The translations under genes were made by a program, and so were the position numbers. Below are positions 24,693 to 35,014 of a DNA stretch of 64,000 bases, in pieces. Every line of letters begins with the position of its first letter. Position 1 is the stretch's first letter. Source of the DNA: Cryptomeria japonica (lineage: Eukaryota; Streptophyta; Pinopsida; Cupressales; Cupressaceae); NCBI RefSeq assembly GCF_030272615.1, contig NC_081410.1, positions 185,183,619 through 185,247,618 of the forward strand. The letters run 5' to 3'. The notes beneath the pieces were generated by a model. It was not told the DNA's origin, did no database searches, and was given only the letters and a program-made list of their open reading frames with translations.

Positions 24693-27539
24693 ATCTCTAG
24701 GGTTAGATTTTTAGATTTCTTTTTTTTAAACATCCAGGAAATAATAAAATATTGACAACATATAAAAGATATACATTTCATTTCTTTTTAAATTGATGTA
24801 AAGTGTGATCTAATTAAACATGTATACAAATATTCATTAAGTTAGGTTAACTAGATTTTGAATATGCAACATTAAAATTATTAGGACTATCAGATTTAAC
24901 AGCATGATAAATATATCAAAAGTTCATTTCTTCATTTAAAATAGACATAAATCTATTAGTCATGTATTAGATTTATTTTTGTTGTATTCCCTTTTTTTAT
25001 ACAGTAATAAAAAAAAATTAATGGATGACAGAAAGCAAAATAGGACAAAAACACAGTAGTTATCCTTTTCTTTCATTTCTTATCTATCTCTATTTCTAGA
25101 TTTCTTTGCTATGTCTAAATTTGTATTTTTTTTTTTCTAATCACATAAAAGTAGATTTTCTAAAAACTAATAGATTTAACTAGCTGCATTTCTTTTCATT
25201 GTAAAATTCTAATAGTTAACTATAGGAAAAGATAAATTTGTCTACCTTAACTTTCTGCATTTTTTTTTTGAATAACTGACAGAAGTAAATAAAATTACAG
25301 CAGCCTTATAACAGTCTAGAAATCATTTAAAAACTTTAAGAATGCAAACCTGTTATTCCTCTAATATCTTTTTAGCCATATTTTTGTACTAGGATCTAAA
25401 TAACTAGGACTAAATGTTATTTCCAGCTTACTAACATTCATGCTTTCTTTGAAATAAATTAACTTATCTATCTAAATTTCTTGCATTATTTAGAAGGGAA
25501 ATGACAGGTTTCAAATAAATGACAACAGCATTAACATTACATAATTTATTCAAAATACTTTCTCCTTACTTAAAAGATCAACATCTCTAGTAAAATACAC
25601 TACATTACATGGTAAGCCTTTTTGAATAGTACATTTAAAAAAAAAAAAAAAATACAACATAAAACTCTTCTCTTTCATTTCTGCAACTAAGATACCACAA
25701 TAGGAACAATTCCAAAGCTTTTCCTTTAATCCCTTCCCAAAGCAACCTGCAATACAAATCTTAGGGTTGTGATCATGGAGGGCTCACCTCCCAACCTAGG
25801 CTTACTAGAAGCCACCCCTGAGCTTGGAGAACCAAGACCTAGACAAGTTACACTCAAACAATACACAAACAAGCAAGGAAAACTCAAAACAAACACATTC
25901 CCATCTCAAAGCTAAACATCATCACATAATGTGATTTTTACATGGGTGGAAGTGGACCGAGTACCTTGAGGAGAACTGCAAGATAGTAGATCACAAGCCA
26001 TCTCATGGCAACCAAGAACACAACACAAGTCCATCTTGACCCAACATCCTTATGACCCCCAAGGCATACATGCCAAATGCATAAACAAAACTATACAACA
26101 ATGGTCACATAAACAAACCCTTGAGATCACTCTCTTAAAGAGAGCCTCTCACTCTAAGGCTGTCAAACAACCTTCCACCCCCAAGACTATTCTACCCTCC
26201 TAAGGGTAAGATGGCCTTGGATACTCCCAAAAAACAAGTATATGCATACCAAAAATAAGAATAAGATCACATATATATATATATATTCACAAATAAAACA
26301 CAAGGGAAGAAAACTACATTCAAGCAATCTTTCAAAAACAAAGTTTCACATACAAGTAAGAGATTGAACCAACCTTGAATCTGCCAAGGGTTTACAAGGG
26401 ATAGTTTGTAGAAGAGCAGCCCAAATCCACACTTCTTTCCTTCAACACTTAGCCAAAAAATATATCCTAAACTTGTTTCAAAACTGCAAGATCTCATCTC
26501 CAAAGATGGAGAGTGGGTGATTAACTTCCTAAGTCTCAATCCTTTACCTAAGAAGGCTTCTCTCACTCTTTCCATCCTCTTGGATAGAGTGAGAGCTCAC
26601 AATGGTTGGTCTTCCCAAGGTCTTACACACTCCCTAACCAAGGCACCTCAAAAAGGGGAATGAAAAGGGGAAAAGGAATGGCACATACCAAGAAGGTTAT
26701 CTAACCAAGGATGGCTCTCCTAAAGATGAAATTCGGCCATCTTGGGAAACTCACTTTTTGGGGAGGTTAAACAAGTCCTAGGGAGTGGACAGATGGCCAA
26801 ATTTGGCCTTCACCCATAGGTACACCATGAGGCCCATTAAAAATGCTCCAAAATTGACTCTAGGAGTTGGTTTAACCCTTTGAAAGTTTACCTACGGGTC
26901 AACTCTGAGTTGACCCTCCTAATGGCTCACTATCCTAGATTTACTTGGGACCGTCAAGGATAAATTTGGAAATATATCATTGGTAAAAATAAATTTCACA
27001 AAAGGTGACATGACAATGCCAACTCAACATACAACATATGTGTCAAGTGACACTACAAAAAGAATTCCACATCACAAATACACACATGACAATTGTCCCT
27101 ATTGAAATTTATAAATTAAACAAATTACCAAATTGAACACTCATGCAAGTAGAATATTTACAAATTAAAATATGTTTACAAATGAGGGGTTGTCTCTCCA
27201 AATAGACAACAACTGGCTTCACAATCACACATAGACCTAGGCTTGATTCTCCATAATGTTTCCATGGTCACATGGATAATTTTCCTGTGGATCTCAATTA
27301 CACATTAGTAATTCCCAAATAACCTCATATAATATTAAACATATGAATAAGAATACAAATCAATCACTCTACATACAATTGACATCATACAAATCATTTT
27401 ACCACATATCAAAGCACTCCACATAAGCAATTTATCATAATCCTCATAAATTTAATCCATTCATAAGATATGCATCATATTTCTAGCATCATAATAAAGT
27501 CCTGCAATTCAATTAAATGGCATACACCATCTCAATGTT

Positions 27540-27660
27540 ATCCTATCCTAGAATCATATAAAATTCTATATCTATAATGCATTGAAATGAAGCATCAATA
27601 TATCAATGTTATCCAATCTTGAGATCATATAAAATTCTATATCTATACTGCATAAAAATA
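27540..27660. repeat. Duplicated unit at the right end of the orphan insertion
   Basis: Two copies of a unit with CAATGTTATCC, ATCATATAAAATTCTATATCT, ATAATGCAT or ACTGCAT, and AAGCATC, spaced about 85 bp apart. Confidence 0.75.
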
Positions 27661-27728
27661 AAGCATCCATAATAGTTCCAACATGAAAATCAGTGAAATA
27701 CTAGGATGGGTCAGGGTAGGGCCTCATA

Positions 27729-29075
27729 ATGATCTTCAATTCAAGAATTTCAAGTGTATAATCTTGGGTAGACCTGAGATTGAGATTGCTTCAGGTTCAA
27801 AGACTAAAGTTAATATCTTTCACTTAAATAGTGCTGGTAAAAGATTTTTGACTACTCAGGGTGATGAAAGTTGGTTGTGGCATACAAGAATGTGTCATGT
27901 AAATTTTGATAACATTTTAAAGATGAGTTATACTTAGGTTGTGAGAGATCTTCCTAAGTTTATGAAACTTTCTTACCCTATGTTTAAAGAATGTCAGTTA
28001 GGGAAACAAACTAAAGTTATTTTCAAGAGTATGAAGCATTTTTCAAATGGATTATTGGATCTTGTGCATACTAATTTGTGCAGACCTTCTAGAGTTAGAA
28101 GCTTGCAAGGAGACGTGTTTCATGTTGTTGAATGATGATTATTCAAGGATGATGTAGGTTAATTTCTTGAGGGAGAAGTTTGATTCTCTAGATAAATTCA
28201 AGATTTTCAAATCTATGGTTGAGACTAAGACAAGTTTGAAGCTGAAGTGTCTGAGATCATACAGAAGTGATGAATTCACTTCTGATGATTTTAATGCATT
28301 TTGTGAAGATCATGGGATAAGAAGACAATTGTCTACTCTAAGAGCCCCTCAAAAAAATGGAGTTGTGGAAAGGAAGAACATAACCATTCAAAAAAATGCT
28401 AGGTCAATGATGTTGGAAGGAAATGTTCTGCATGTCTATTTGAGAGAAGTTGTGAGTAATACATTGTTTACACTCTTAACCAGGTGCATATCAAAGGTGA
28501 CATCGATAAGACTCCTTATGAATTATGGTTTGGTCATGCACCTACTATTAAATATTTTTAGAATTTTTGGAAGTAAATGTCATATCAAGAAGGATGAAGA
28601 TCTAGGGAAGTTTGATGTTAGATGTGATGGAGGAATATTTCTTGGTTATTCTACTAAAAGAAAGACCTACCAATGTTATAATAAGATATTAGGGAAGATA
28701 CTTGAGAGTGAAAATGTCAAGGTTGATGAAATCAATGAGACACAGTATGAATCTAGTGGATATGATAGATGATTAGAATGGTAGTACAAACAAAGGGAAG
28801 AAACCTCAAACCCCAAAACAAGTTCAGATCATTCCAGTGATTTCAGTGCCTTAAGGAGAAGGAACTAGTACAAGTGCTAATGAAAGAACAAAAGAGTATG
28901 AAATTCAAGAAAATCCTAAGACTCCTAGGTATGTAAGATTTAATCATTCTAAAAATTAGATTATAGGAGATGGAAATAAAGGTGTTCAAACAAGAAGAAG
29001 AATTGTTGAAGATCAAGTTGAGTATTGTTTGATTTCAAATATTGAAACTAAAGATGTGAATGAAGCATGCAAATG
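27729..29075 (+). pseudogene. Copia-2 integrase
   Basis: Resumes at DLQFKNFKC and passes ESWLWHTRMCHV (zinc-binding His pair), CQLGKQTK, the core with LRSYRSDEF, APQKNGVVERKN and the C-terminal FGSKCHIKKDEDL and GGIFLGYSTKRK. The first catalytic position reads HTNLC, so the expected Asp is Asn; the second motif reads RSYRSDEF in place of RSDxGGEF; the Glu of VERKN is present. Stops occur near 27936 (TAG), 28133, 28155 and 28770, with one frameshift near 28135. The tail continues to NEACK near 29075, where the inverted LTR segment begins. Integrase would insert the cDNA; this copy is inactive. Confidence 0.85.
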
Positions 29076-29096
29076 ATGAAAATAGCTTGATACCAA

Positions 29097-30413
29097 TAGG
29101 GCAGGGAACTGAGAAGGGTGGGGGTGAATCAGTTGTCCCAAAAACTCACACAACTTAAACTTATTCTCAAATCCAATAATTAAACATGAAAGCATAAAAC
29201 AACATCACACATAACACCAAGATTTTGATGTGAAAAACTCGGTGAAGGGAAAAACCACAGTGGGGATGAACCCACAAAATAGGTATACTTTGTTAGAAGT
29301 ATTACAATGGGGAATTCACATGCATTCGGGCACACTGCCTAGAGATCACTACTCAGAACAACAACAAGAAGGCTCACTGCCTATAAACAAATTCTAATCA
29401 CATCCAAAAATCATGATCTAAGAAATAGCATCTCCTTAATGCCTGGTTCAATCCCTTTGAAGCACAAAACAAATTTATTCTTCACACTTCTTCTTTACCT
29501 TCGAAAGATGTATACATTCAATAAACATACATACTCACTCTAATCTACAACACACTCAATTACAAAGATATTGCAATTATTTATAGATTACATCAACCTT
29601 GGAGAAATCAACAAGGTCAGTTCAACACTCATCACTTAATTACAAAACATAGCCATACTGAATAGAATATATCATGCAAACCAAGAAATGATGGTCAATA
29701 CATATAACACATCCAAATCAATAACCTCAAACACATTACAATTATAGTAATTACACCTCGATCATGTGCAACGTGCTACAAGTATTCGATCAACCAAAAA
29801 CATGAAGAACGCTAATGCACTAGAGAAAAACATCAATTACGAGCTCAACGATCAATTCAAACCACCAACACAAAAGGCACATGATCTAGAAAAATCCACA
29901 TACATGATGAATTATTACCACAACATCTATATCAATACAAACTACTATAATCACCAACATCATCATACCAAACCTTAAAAACAAAAACTGCAATGATTGT
30001 CAACCTAGAAAAATAGCTTGTGAAGCTCCAAACCATGAACCAATTGAATAGAGGATACATATCAATGTCCCAAACATTCCTCCAAATTGACAGATCAAGA
30101 TATTACAATGTGGAGTAGTGCGGATCAAAATACTGATACTTTGTCACCACTGAACAATTGAAAAACTAGCCACATCACAAATACCCATAACTCAATCAAA
30201 TATTCATGCAAACCTCTAAAAATTGAACTGAATAAACTATAGACAATCCTATACAAACCCTTTAATCCACAAACTCTTATTATCAACATGATGAAAAAAT
30301 GAACTCACTAAACTTCACTACATCACTGTCACATACAGAGAAATGTGTTGACATCAATGATAACACATCTCTCAAATAACTCTCAAGCACACATTTGTAG
30401 CATACTTTTAACA
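29097..30413 (-). repeat. Inverted LTR of the Copia-2 family
   Basis: On the minus strand it starts TGTTAAAAGTATGC at 30413 and ends CCTGCCCTA at 29097, followed by TTGGTATCAAGC and a few internal bases to about 29076. It aligns with the Copia-2 5' LTR with the solo insertion removed. The PBS marks it as a 5' LTR, yet no coding region follows: copia pol of the opposite strand resumes on both sides. It is a truncated or rearranged insertion, and no TSD was found. Confidence 0.85.
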
Positions 30414-30866
30414 ATATCCAATAGTAAAGGTGAACATTGGGTAAAAGCAATGGAAGAAGAATTGATGCAAATTGAAAAGAACAATCCATGGATTCTTGTT
30501 CCTAGACTTAAGAACAAAAATGTAACTGGAAGCAAATGGGTCTTCTGGAACAAATTGAATGAGAAAGGTGAAGTTGTTAGGAACAAAGCAAGACTTGTTT
30601 GCAAAGGATATTCTCAAATGAAAGGAATTGATTTTGAAGAAAATTTTGCTCCGATGGCAAGAACTGAAGTTGTTAGATTGTTTCTTGCTTTTGCTGCTTA
30701 CAAGAATTTCAAAGTCTATAAGATGGATGTCAACTCAACATCCATGAATGGTGAATTGGAAGAAGAGGTCTACATAGAGCAACCAGAAGGATTTCAATTG
30801 ATTGATCAAGGAGATATGGTTTACCAATTGAAGATAACATTGTATGGTTTGAAGCAAGCACCAATC
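30414..30866 (+). pseudogene. Copia-2 reverse transcriptase, first half
   Basis: Reads KGEHWVKAMEEEL, SKWVFWNKLN, ARLVCKGYSQ, FAPMARTEVVRLFLAFAAYKNFKVYKMDV and LYGLKQAP without a stop, a fairly intact stretch of the RT fingers and palm. It ends before the catalytic FVDD box, where minus-strand Copia-3 gag begins. The missing YVDD-type motif, thumb and RNase H make it non-functional. Confidence 0.88.
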
Positions 30867-31599
30867 ATTTCTATCTCTTCTAGCATGTAAAGCAATAGCA
30901 AATTTTTTTAGGAATATCAATCTTAGGTATATCTCTTTCTACCAAGAAAAAACAATCACCATCTTCATAATCTAATTCATTGTCTGATATTCCAGCATCA
31001 TCTTTGACAAAATAGGCTCTCTTATTAAATTTTTCTTTACCTTCTCTATATTTTTGTCTTGAACTCTTTTCTAAATACCTAGTAGAAATATGACCAATCT
31101 TTCCACATCTAAAATATTTAAGAGGTAACATACATTTGTATTTGTTGGTGCCTTTCTTCAACCTCCTTATAGAGTTTTCTTTCATCTCATCTAAAATTTT
31201 ATCTTCTGTATCTTCCTTAGATGCTTTAAAGAAAACTCGATCTTAACTTTGTCTTTTCCAAATTTCCTTATCTCAAATTCTGATAGAGTACCATAAAGCT
31301 TCTCTCTAGTGAACTTCTTCGGATCATAGGTTTCTTCAATAACTAAGATCTTGGTAGTATAACTTTCCTGTAGGGACATCAATATCTTCTTGATTATGTC
31401 TTTATCTATCAAGGTACTACCAATTTTTCTAATTTTATGTATCGCACTATCAACCTTCTAAAAGTAGCTAGTTATGTCCCCTCCTTCTTCCATTTTCAAG
31501 TTCTCATATTTGCGCTTAACTATTAGCTACTTTGATAATTTGACTTTGTCATTCCCTTCATAGATATCTCTCAACTTTTTTAAAACCTCATAAGCAGTA
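30867..31599 (-). pseudogene. gag: Copia-3 gag, C-terminal part
   Basis: Minus-strand copia gag in two frames: 31412-31191 (DKDIIKKILMSL, EETYDPKKFTREKLYGTLSEFE) and 31185-30880 with the knuckle region YFRCGKIGHISTRYLEK. Relatives have Cys at the first and last ligand positions; both are Tyr here (single G-to-A changes), so only one Cys and the His remain. The upstream part, before 31412, has stops but aligns as YEVLKKLRDIYEG. It is separated from its N-terminal half (38207-38459) by the complete Copia-1 insertion. Confidence 0.82.
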
Positions 31600-32624
31600 T
31601 GTTGGTATTATGGATGTTTTGTATTGATTTTGTCATTGATGTCAACAGCTGTCAACATTTATCAACACCTATCTTTGTGGAGATCTTTGGTTATGTTCAT
31701 CAGCATGTTCAGTGACTTCTGCACAGTCACTGGTATCTGGTTCACCAGCAAGTTATATTGTTCACTAGTACTGAGGATGATCTATTATCATCTAGAAATT
31801 ACTTGGTTATGTCGAAGACATGGTTTGGACACTTGGTTTTGGTGATTTGGTTATTGGTCTAATCAAGTTGGCATATTTGTTGTTACCGGCAAATTGGTCT
31901 AGGTTATGGACGGGCATGCATTATCTATTCCAGATTAGCATTACATGTTATGGAGTTGATTTATTGATTGGTTATTATTGTAAATGCATTGAGCTGACAT
32001 GATGCATCACATATCGATTCATTTATTATTGATTTAATTGTAATATTCTTAGTGAGCCGAACTACATATTTGGTCTTAGGTTTTGGTATATATGTAAGAT
32101 CTCATTTGTGAGATTGTGTGGAAGAGGAATGTAATAAAGTATATGCAAATATAAGTAGAGCTACTCATGCAAACATCATTTGAAGATTCAAGGAAGGTAT
32201 TAAGAAGACAATTAGAGCTTAACCGGTACTGAACCCAGCATATGAAGATGCTACTTTGAGTAGTACATTCTCATTGGATTTAACCATCCAATTGTAGTCA
32301 GTGTGACTCTTATTTTGTGATTGAGAAGTGAGATCTAGGCAGTTGGCCTTTCTGCATGTGCAGACCCCATTTGTACACACATACTATCTGCAGTAGTATC
32401 ATCTGATTGTGGGTAAGGTTTCCCACCGTGGTTTTTCCCCTTACAGGGTTTCCATGTACAAATATCTATGTTATGTGTTGTGGATGTTATTTGCCTTTCT
32501 GTTTCATGCATTAAACTTTACTGATACTATTATTAACTGTTAAACTATCAATTGACATTAAGTTTGGTTCAAATTAATAGACAACTGATTCACCCCCCTT
32601 CTCAGTTGCCTCCGGGTCCTAACA
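31600..32624 (+). repeat. Copia-1 5' LTR
   Basis: TGTTGGTATTATGG to GGGTCCTAACA, 1025 bp. It carries GTCATTGATGTCAACA near the start, a TATA-like box at 32087-32093, a CACCGTGGTTTTTCC block near 32427 and a C-rich tract before the end. Confidence 0.95.
32087..32093 (+). promoter_or_regulatory. TATA-like box in Copia-1 LTR
   Basis: GGTATATATGTAAGATC lies about 490 bp into the LTR and recurs in the 3' LTR near 37620, in Copia-1b near 21492, and as TATAAATGTAAGATC in the solo LTR near 18007. Conservation in all four copies suggests the promoter; transcription was not tested. Confidence 0.55.
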
Positions 32625-32626
32625 AT

Positions 32627-32638
32627 TGGTATCAGAGC
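32627..32638 (+). promoter_or_regulatory. Copia-1 primer binding site
   Basis: TGGTATCAGAGC two bases after the LTR, matching the initiator tRNA-Met 3' end. Confidence 0.95.
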
Positions 32639-32681
32639 CAAGTCCTCTTTTTGCAGAAGTTTAACAGCTTGAGGAGATTCT

Positions 32682-33748
32682 ATAGCAACTAACTATTTCA
32701 GGAAGGACAGTCTGAAACTTGATGGAACTAACTATGGTATATGGAAAATCAGAATGGGGACATATCTGAATTGCATTGGATATATGGGATGTTACAAAGA
32801 ATGGTTAGGTTGGTCCTACACATAGTCAACCTAATCCACCAAACCTGGCTAAAGATCAGGAGAATGATTGCAAAGAAAGAGAACCACTTTTGAGTGCATA
32901 GTCAGATCAACAAATCATGGGATTATCAGATTGATCTACTGCTAAAGCTATTTGGGAAAAATTGGACATGTTGAATGAAGGTGATACCACTATCAAAATT
33001 GCAAAACTGGAATGCTTCCGGGTCAGGTATGAAAATCTGAAAAATGGAAGAAGATGAAAGAATTCTTGCCTTTATGGAAAGAGTTAATGATATTGTTTTG
33101 GGTATACAATGTTGTGGAGAATTCTTAAGTGAAGATGAGATTGTTTCTAAAGTTTTAAGAGAATTGCCACCGAAATACAAAATGAAAGTAACTACTATCA
33201 ATGAATTGAGAACAATGCCTAATACATCAGGATCTAGAGATACTTTGGTTGGAAAAATTTCAACTTTTGAGCTTGAGGAATTTGTTCTTGTTGCTACAAT
33301 TAAAACAGATTTAGCTTTCAAAGAATCATCATCATCATTTGAGAAATATGATTGGAAAGAACTTTATGCAAGAGAATTTGAAGACATTAGAAGAGAAAAT
33401 GAAGAACTTGAAGAGCTTGAAGCACTATTTGCAAGAAAAATGCCAAAAGGTCCAGTTGGAAGTAAGTATGAAGGTAAAACACCATTTAAATGTTTTAACT
33501 GCAATAAAACTGGTCATGTGACATCTATATATCCAGATAGACATTCGAGATTGAGAGACAAAGCTAAAAGAACATATAAACCTAACCCTGAATATCAGAG
33601 ATACAGATTTAAGAAGAATAAAGACAAATCATGTTACTATGTTGATGGAGTTATTGATGATTTTGATGAGGAACTGACAGATAATGGATGGGATTTTGTT
33701 GCAATAATAGAAGATCAACCGACACCTACTATACAACCGGTAGAGTAG
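32682..33748 (+). pseudogene. gag: Copia-1 gag
   Basis: Aligns from its first codon with Copia-1b gag, but the ATG is ATA at 32682-32684. A small deletion near 32780 shifts the frame. The second half (33044-33748) is open: ERVNDIVLGIQ, then LPPKYKMKVT and the zinc knuckle CFNCNKTGHVTSIYP, where the fourth ligand Cys is Tyr (33528-33530). An acidic tail ends at TAG 33746-33748, where CAG would continue into the protease. Gag would form the particle and bind element RNA. The lost start, shifted frame and damaged knuckle each disable it. Confidence 0.9.
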
Positions 33749-35014
33749 GCCCTGGCAGCTAAAATTGAAGAAAAGGATGAATGGATCATTGATTCTGAAT
33801 GTTCACATCATATGACTGGTGATAAAAGTAAATTCTTAACTTTTCAAGAATACAATGGAGGTCTAGTAAGATTTGGGGATGATAAAGCTTGTTTGATAAG
33901 AGGAAAAGGCACTAGATCTTTTGATGGTAAGCACAATACTAACAATGCTTATTATGTTGAAGGTTTGCAGCATAATCTTATGAGTGTTGGTCAATTAGTT
34001 GAAAAAGGATTTCAGTTACAATTTAAGAATGGTAAATGCAAAATCATGAATAGAACTGGTTTGGAAATTGCAACCGGTACTCAGACTAGAGGTAATATCT
34101 TTCACTTGAATAAAAATGAGAAAACATGCTTAATTGCACATATTGATGAAAGTTGGTTACGACATAAGAGACTTTGTCATGTAATTTTTGATTGCATTGT
34201 GAAGATCAGTACAACTAAGGCAGTAAGGGATTTACCTAAGATTGTAAAACCTCACAATCCAATATGTAGGGAATGTCAACTTGGAAAGCAAGTTAGAACA
34301 ACTTTTAAGAGTATTCTATTGAAATCCAATAATGTTCTTGATTTAATTCATACTGGTTTACGTGGTCCGGCAAGAACTAGAAGTTTACAAGGAGATAGAT
34401 ATTTTATGCTAATCATTGATGATTATTCTAGAATGTGTTGGGTTACTTTTCTCAGGGAGAAATCAAAAGCTTTTGGGAAATTCAAACTATTCAAGGCAAT
34501 GGTAGAGAATGAAACCAGTAAGAAAATCAAATGTTTAAGATCAAATCAAGGAGGTGAATTCACATCTAAGGAATTTAATACATTCTGTGAAGTGACTGGA
34601 ATCCAAAGACAACTATTAGCACCTCGGACACCCCAATAGAATGGAGTTGTTGAAAGAAAGAACAAAACTATTCTGGATGCAGCTAGAAGCATGATATCAG
34701 AAGAAAACCTACCTCATGTGTATTGGAGAGAAGCAGTGAATACAACAATTTACACATTCAACAGAGTTCACATCAAAGGTGAAACCAGTAAGACCCCTTA
34801 TGAACTATAGTTTGGTAATACTCCTACTCTTAAATGTTTTAGAATATTTGGAAGCAAATGTTATATTAGGAGATATGAGTATATTGGTAAGTTTTATCCT
34901 ATAAGTGATGAAGGAATATTTCTTGGTTATTCATCTAAGAGCAAGGCATATAGATGTTTTAATAAAAGATTGCAGAAAATCATTGAGAGTGCAAATGTGA
35001 AGATTGATGAATAG
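33749..35014 (+). pseudogene. pol: Copia-1 protease and integrase
   Basis: Continues in the gag frame. The protease motif reads IIDSECSHHMTGD: the Gly after the catalytic Asp-Ser is Glu (GAA at 33797-33799). Integrase has the zinc-binding RHKRLCH and CRECQLGK. At the catalytic sites HTGL replaces HTDL (GGT at 34355-34357) and RSNQGGEF replaces RSD-GGEF (AAT at 34544-34546); the Glu of VVERKN is intact. Stops are at 34637-34639 (TAG in PQ*NGV), about 34808 (TAG for Trp in YELWFG) and 35012-35014 (TAG). Two of three catalytic acids are lost, so this integrase could not act now, although the intact TSD shows the element once integrated. Confidence 0.92.

Larger units (their letters stand above)
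23254..27728. mobile_element. Orphan 4.5-kb insertion in Copia-2 with TSD ATGAT
   Basis: The copia coding sequence is continuous if this segment is removed, and ATGAT is duplicated at 23249-23253 and 27729-27733. It starts TGTCGTGGCC and ends GGCCTCATA. No LTR pair, PBS, poly-A tail or transposase was recognised. The inside is AT-rich with a GC-rich block at 24260-24600, telomere-like palindromes at 24106-24204, a TA microsatellite at about 24657-24690 and a duplicated ~85-bp unit at 27540-27660. Short frames (for example 102 codons, minus, 26267-26575) are unrecognised. A non-autonomous retroelement is possible but unproven. Confidence 0.7.
17354..30866 (+). mobile_element. Copia-2: old Ty1/Copia element split by four insertions and truncated in RT
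   Basis: A plus-strand copia skeleton can be followed as 5' LTR (17354-19744), PBS, gag (19820-21030), gag/integrase junction (23149-23253), integrase (27729-29075) and the first part of RT (30414-30866). The pieces are separated by a solo LTR, a deleted Copia-1 copy, an orphan insertion and an inverted LTR. The right end is lost where the RT meets Copia-3 tail to tail near 30866. No 3' LTR in this orientation is present. Confidence 0.85.

Noticed and set aside
23254-27728. Helitron
   Set aside because: A 5-bp TSD is present, and neither strand shows a TC start or a CTRR end with hairpin at the border.
29097-30413. 3' LTR of Copia-2 itself, flipped by inversion
   Set aside because: Copia pol continues in the same orientation on both sides and the LTR is followed by its own PBS, so it is a separate insertion.
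19746-32638. tRNA genes at the TGGTATCAGAGC sites
   Set aside because: Only the 3' complement is present, directly after LTR ends; no cloverleaf. A CRISPR array was also looked for and none is present.
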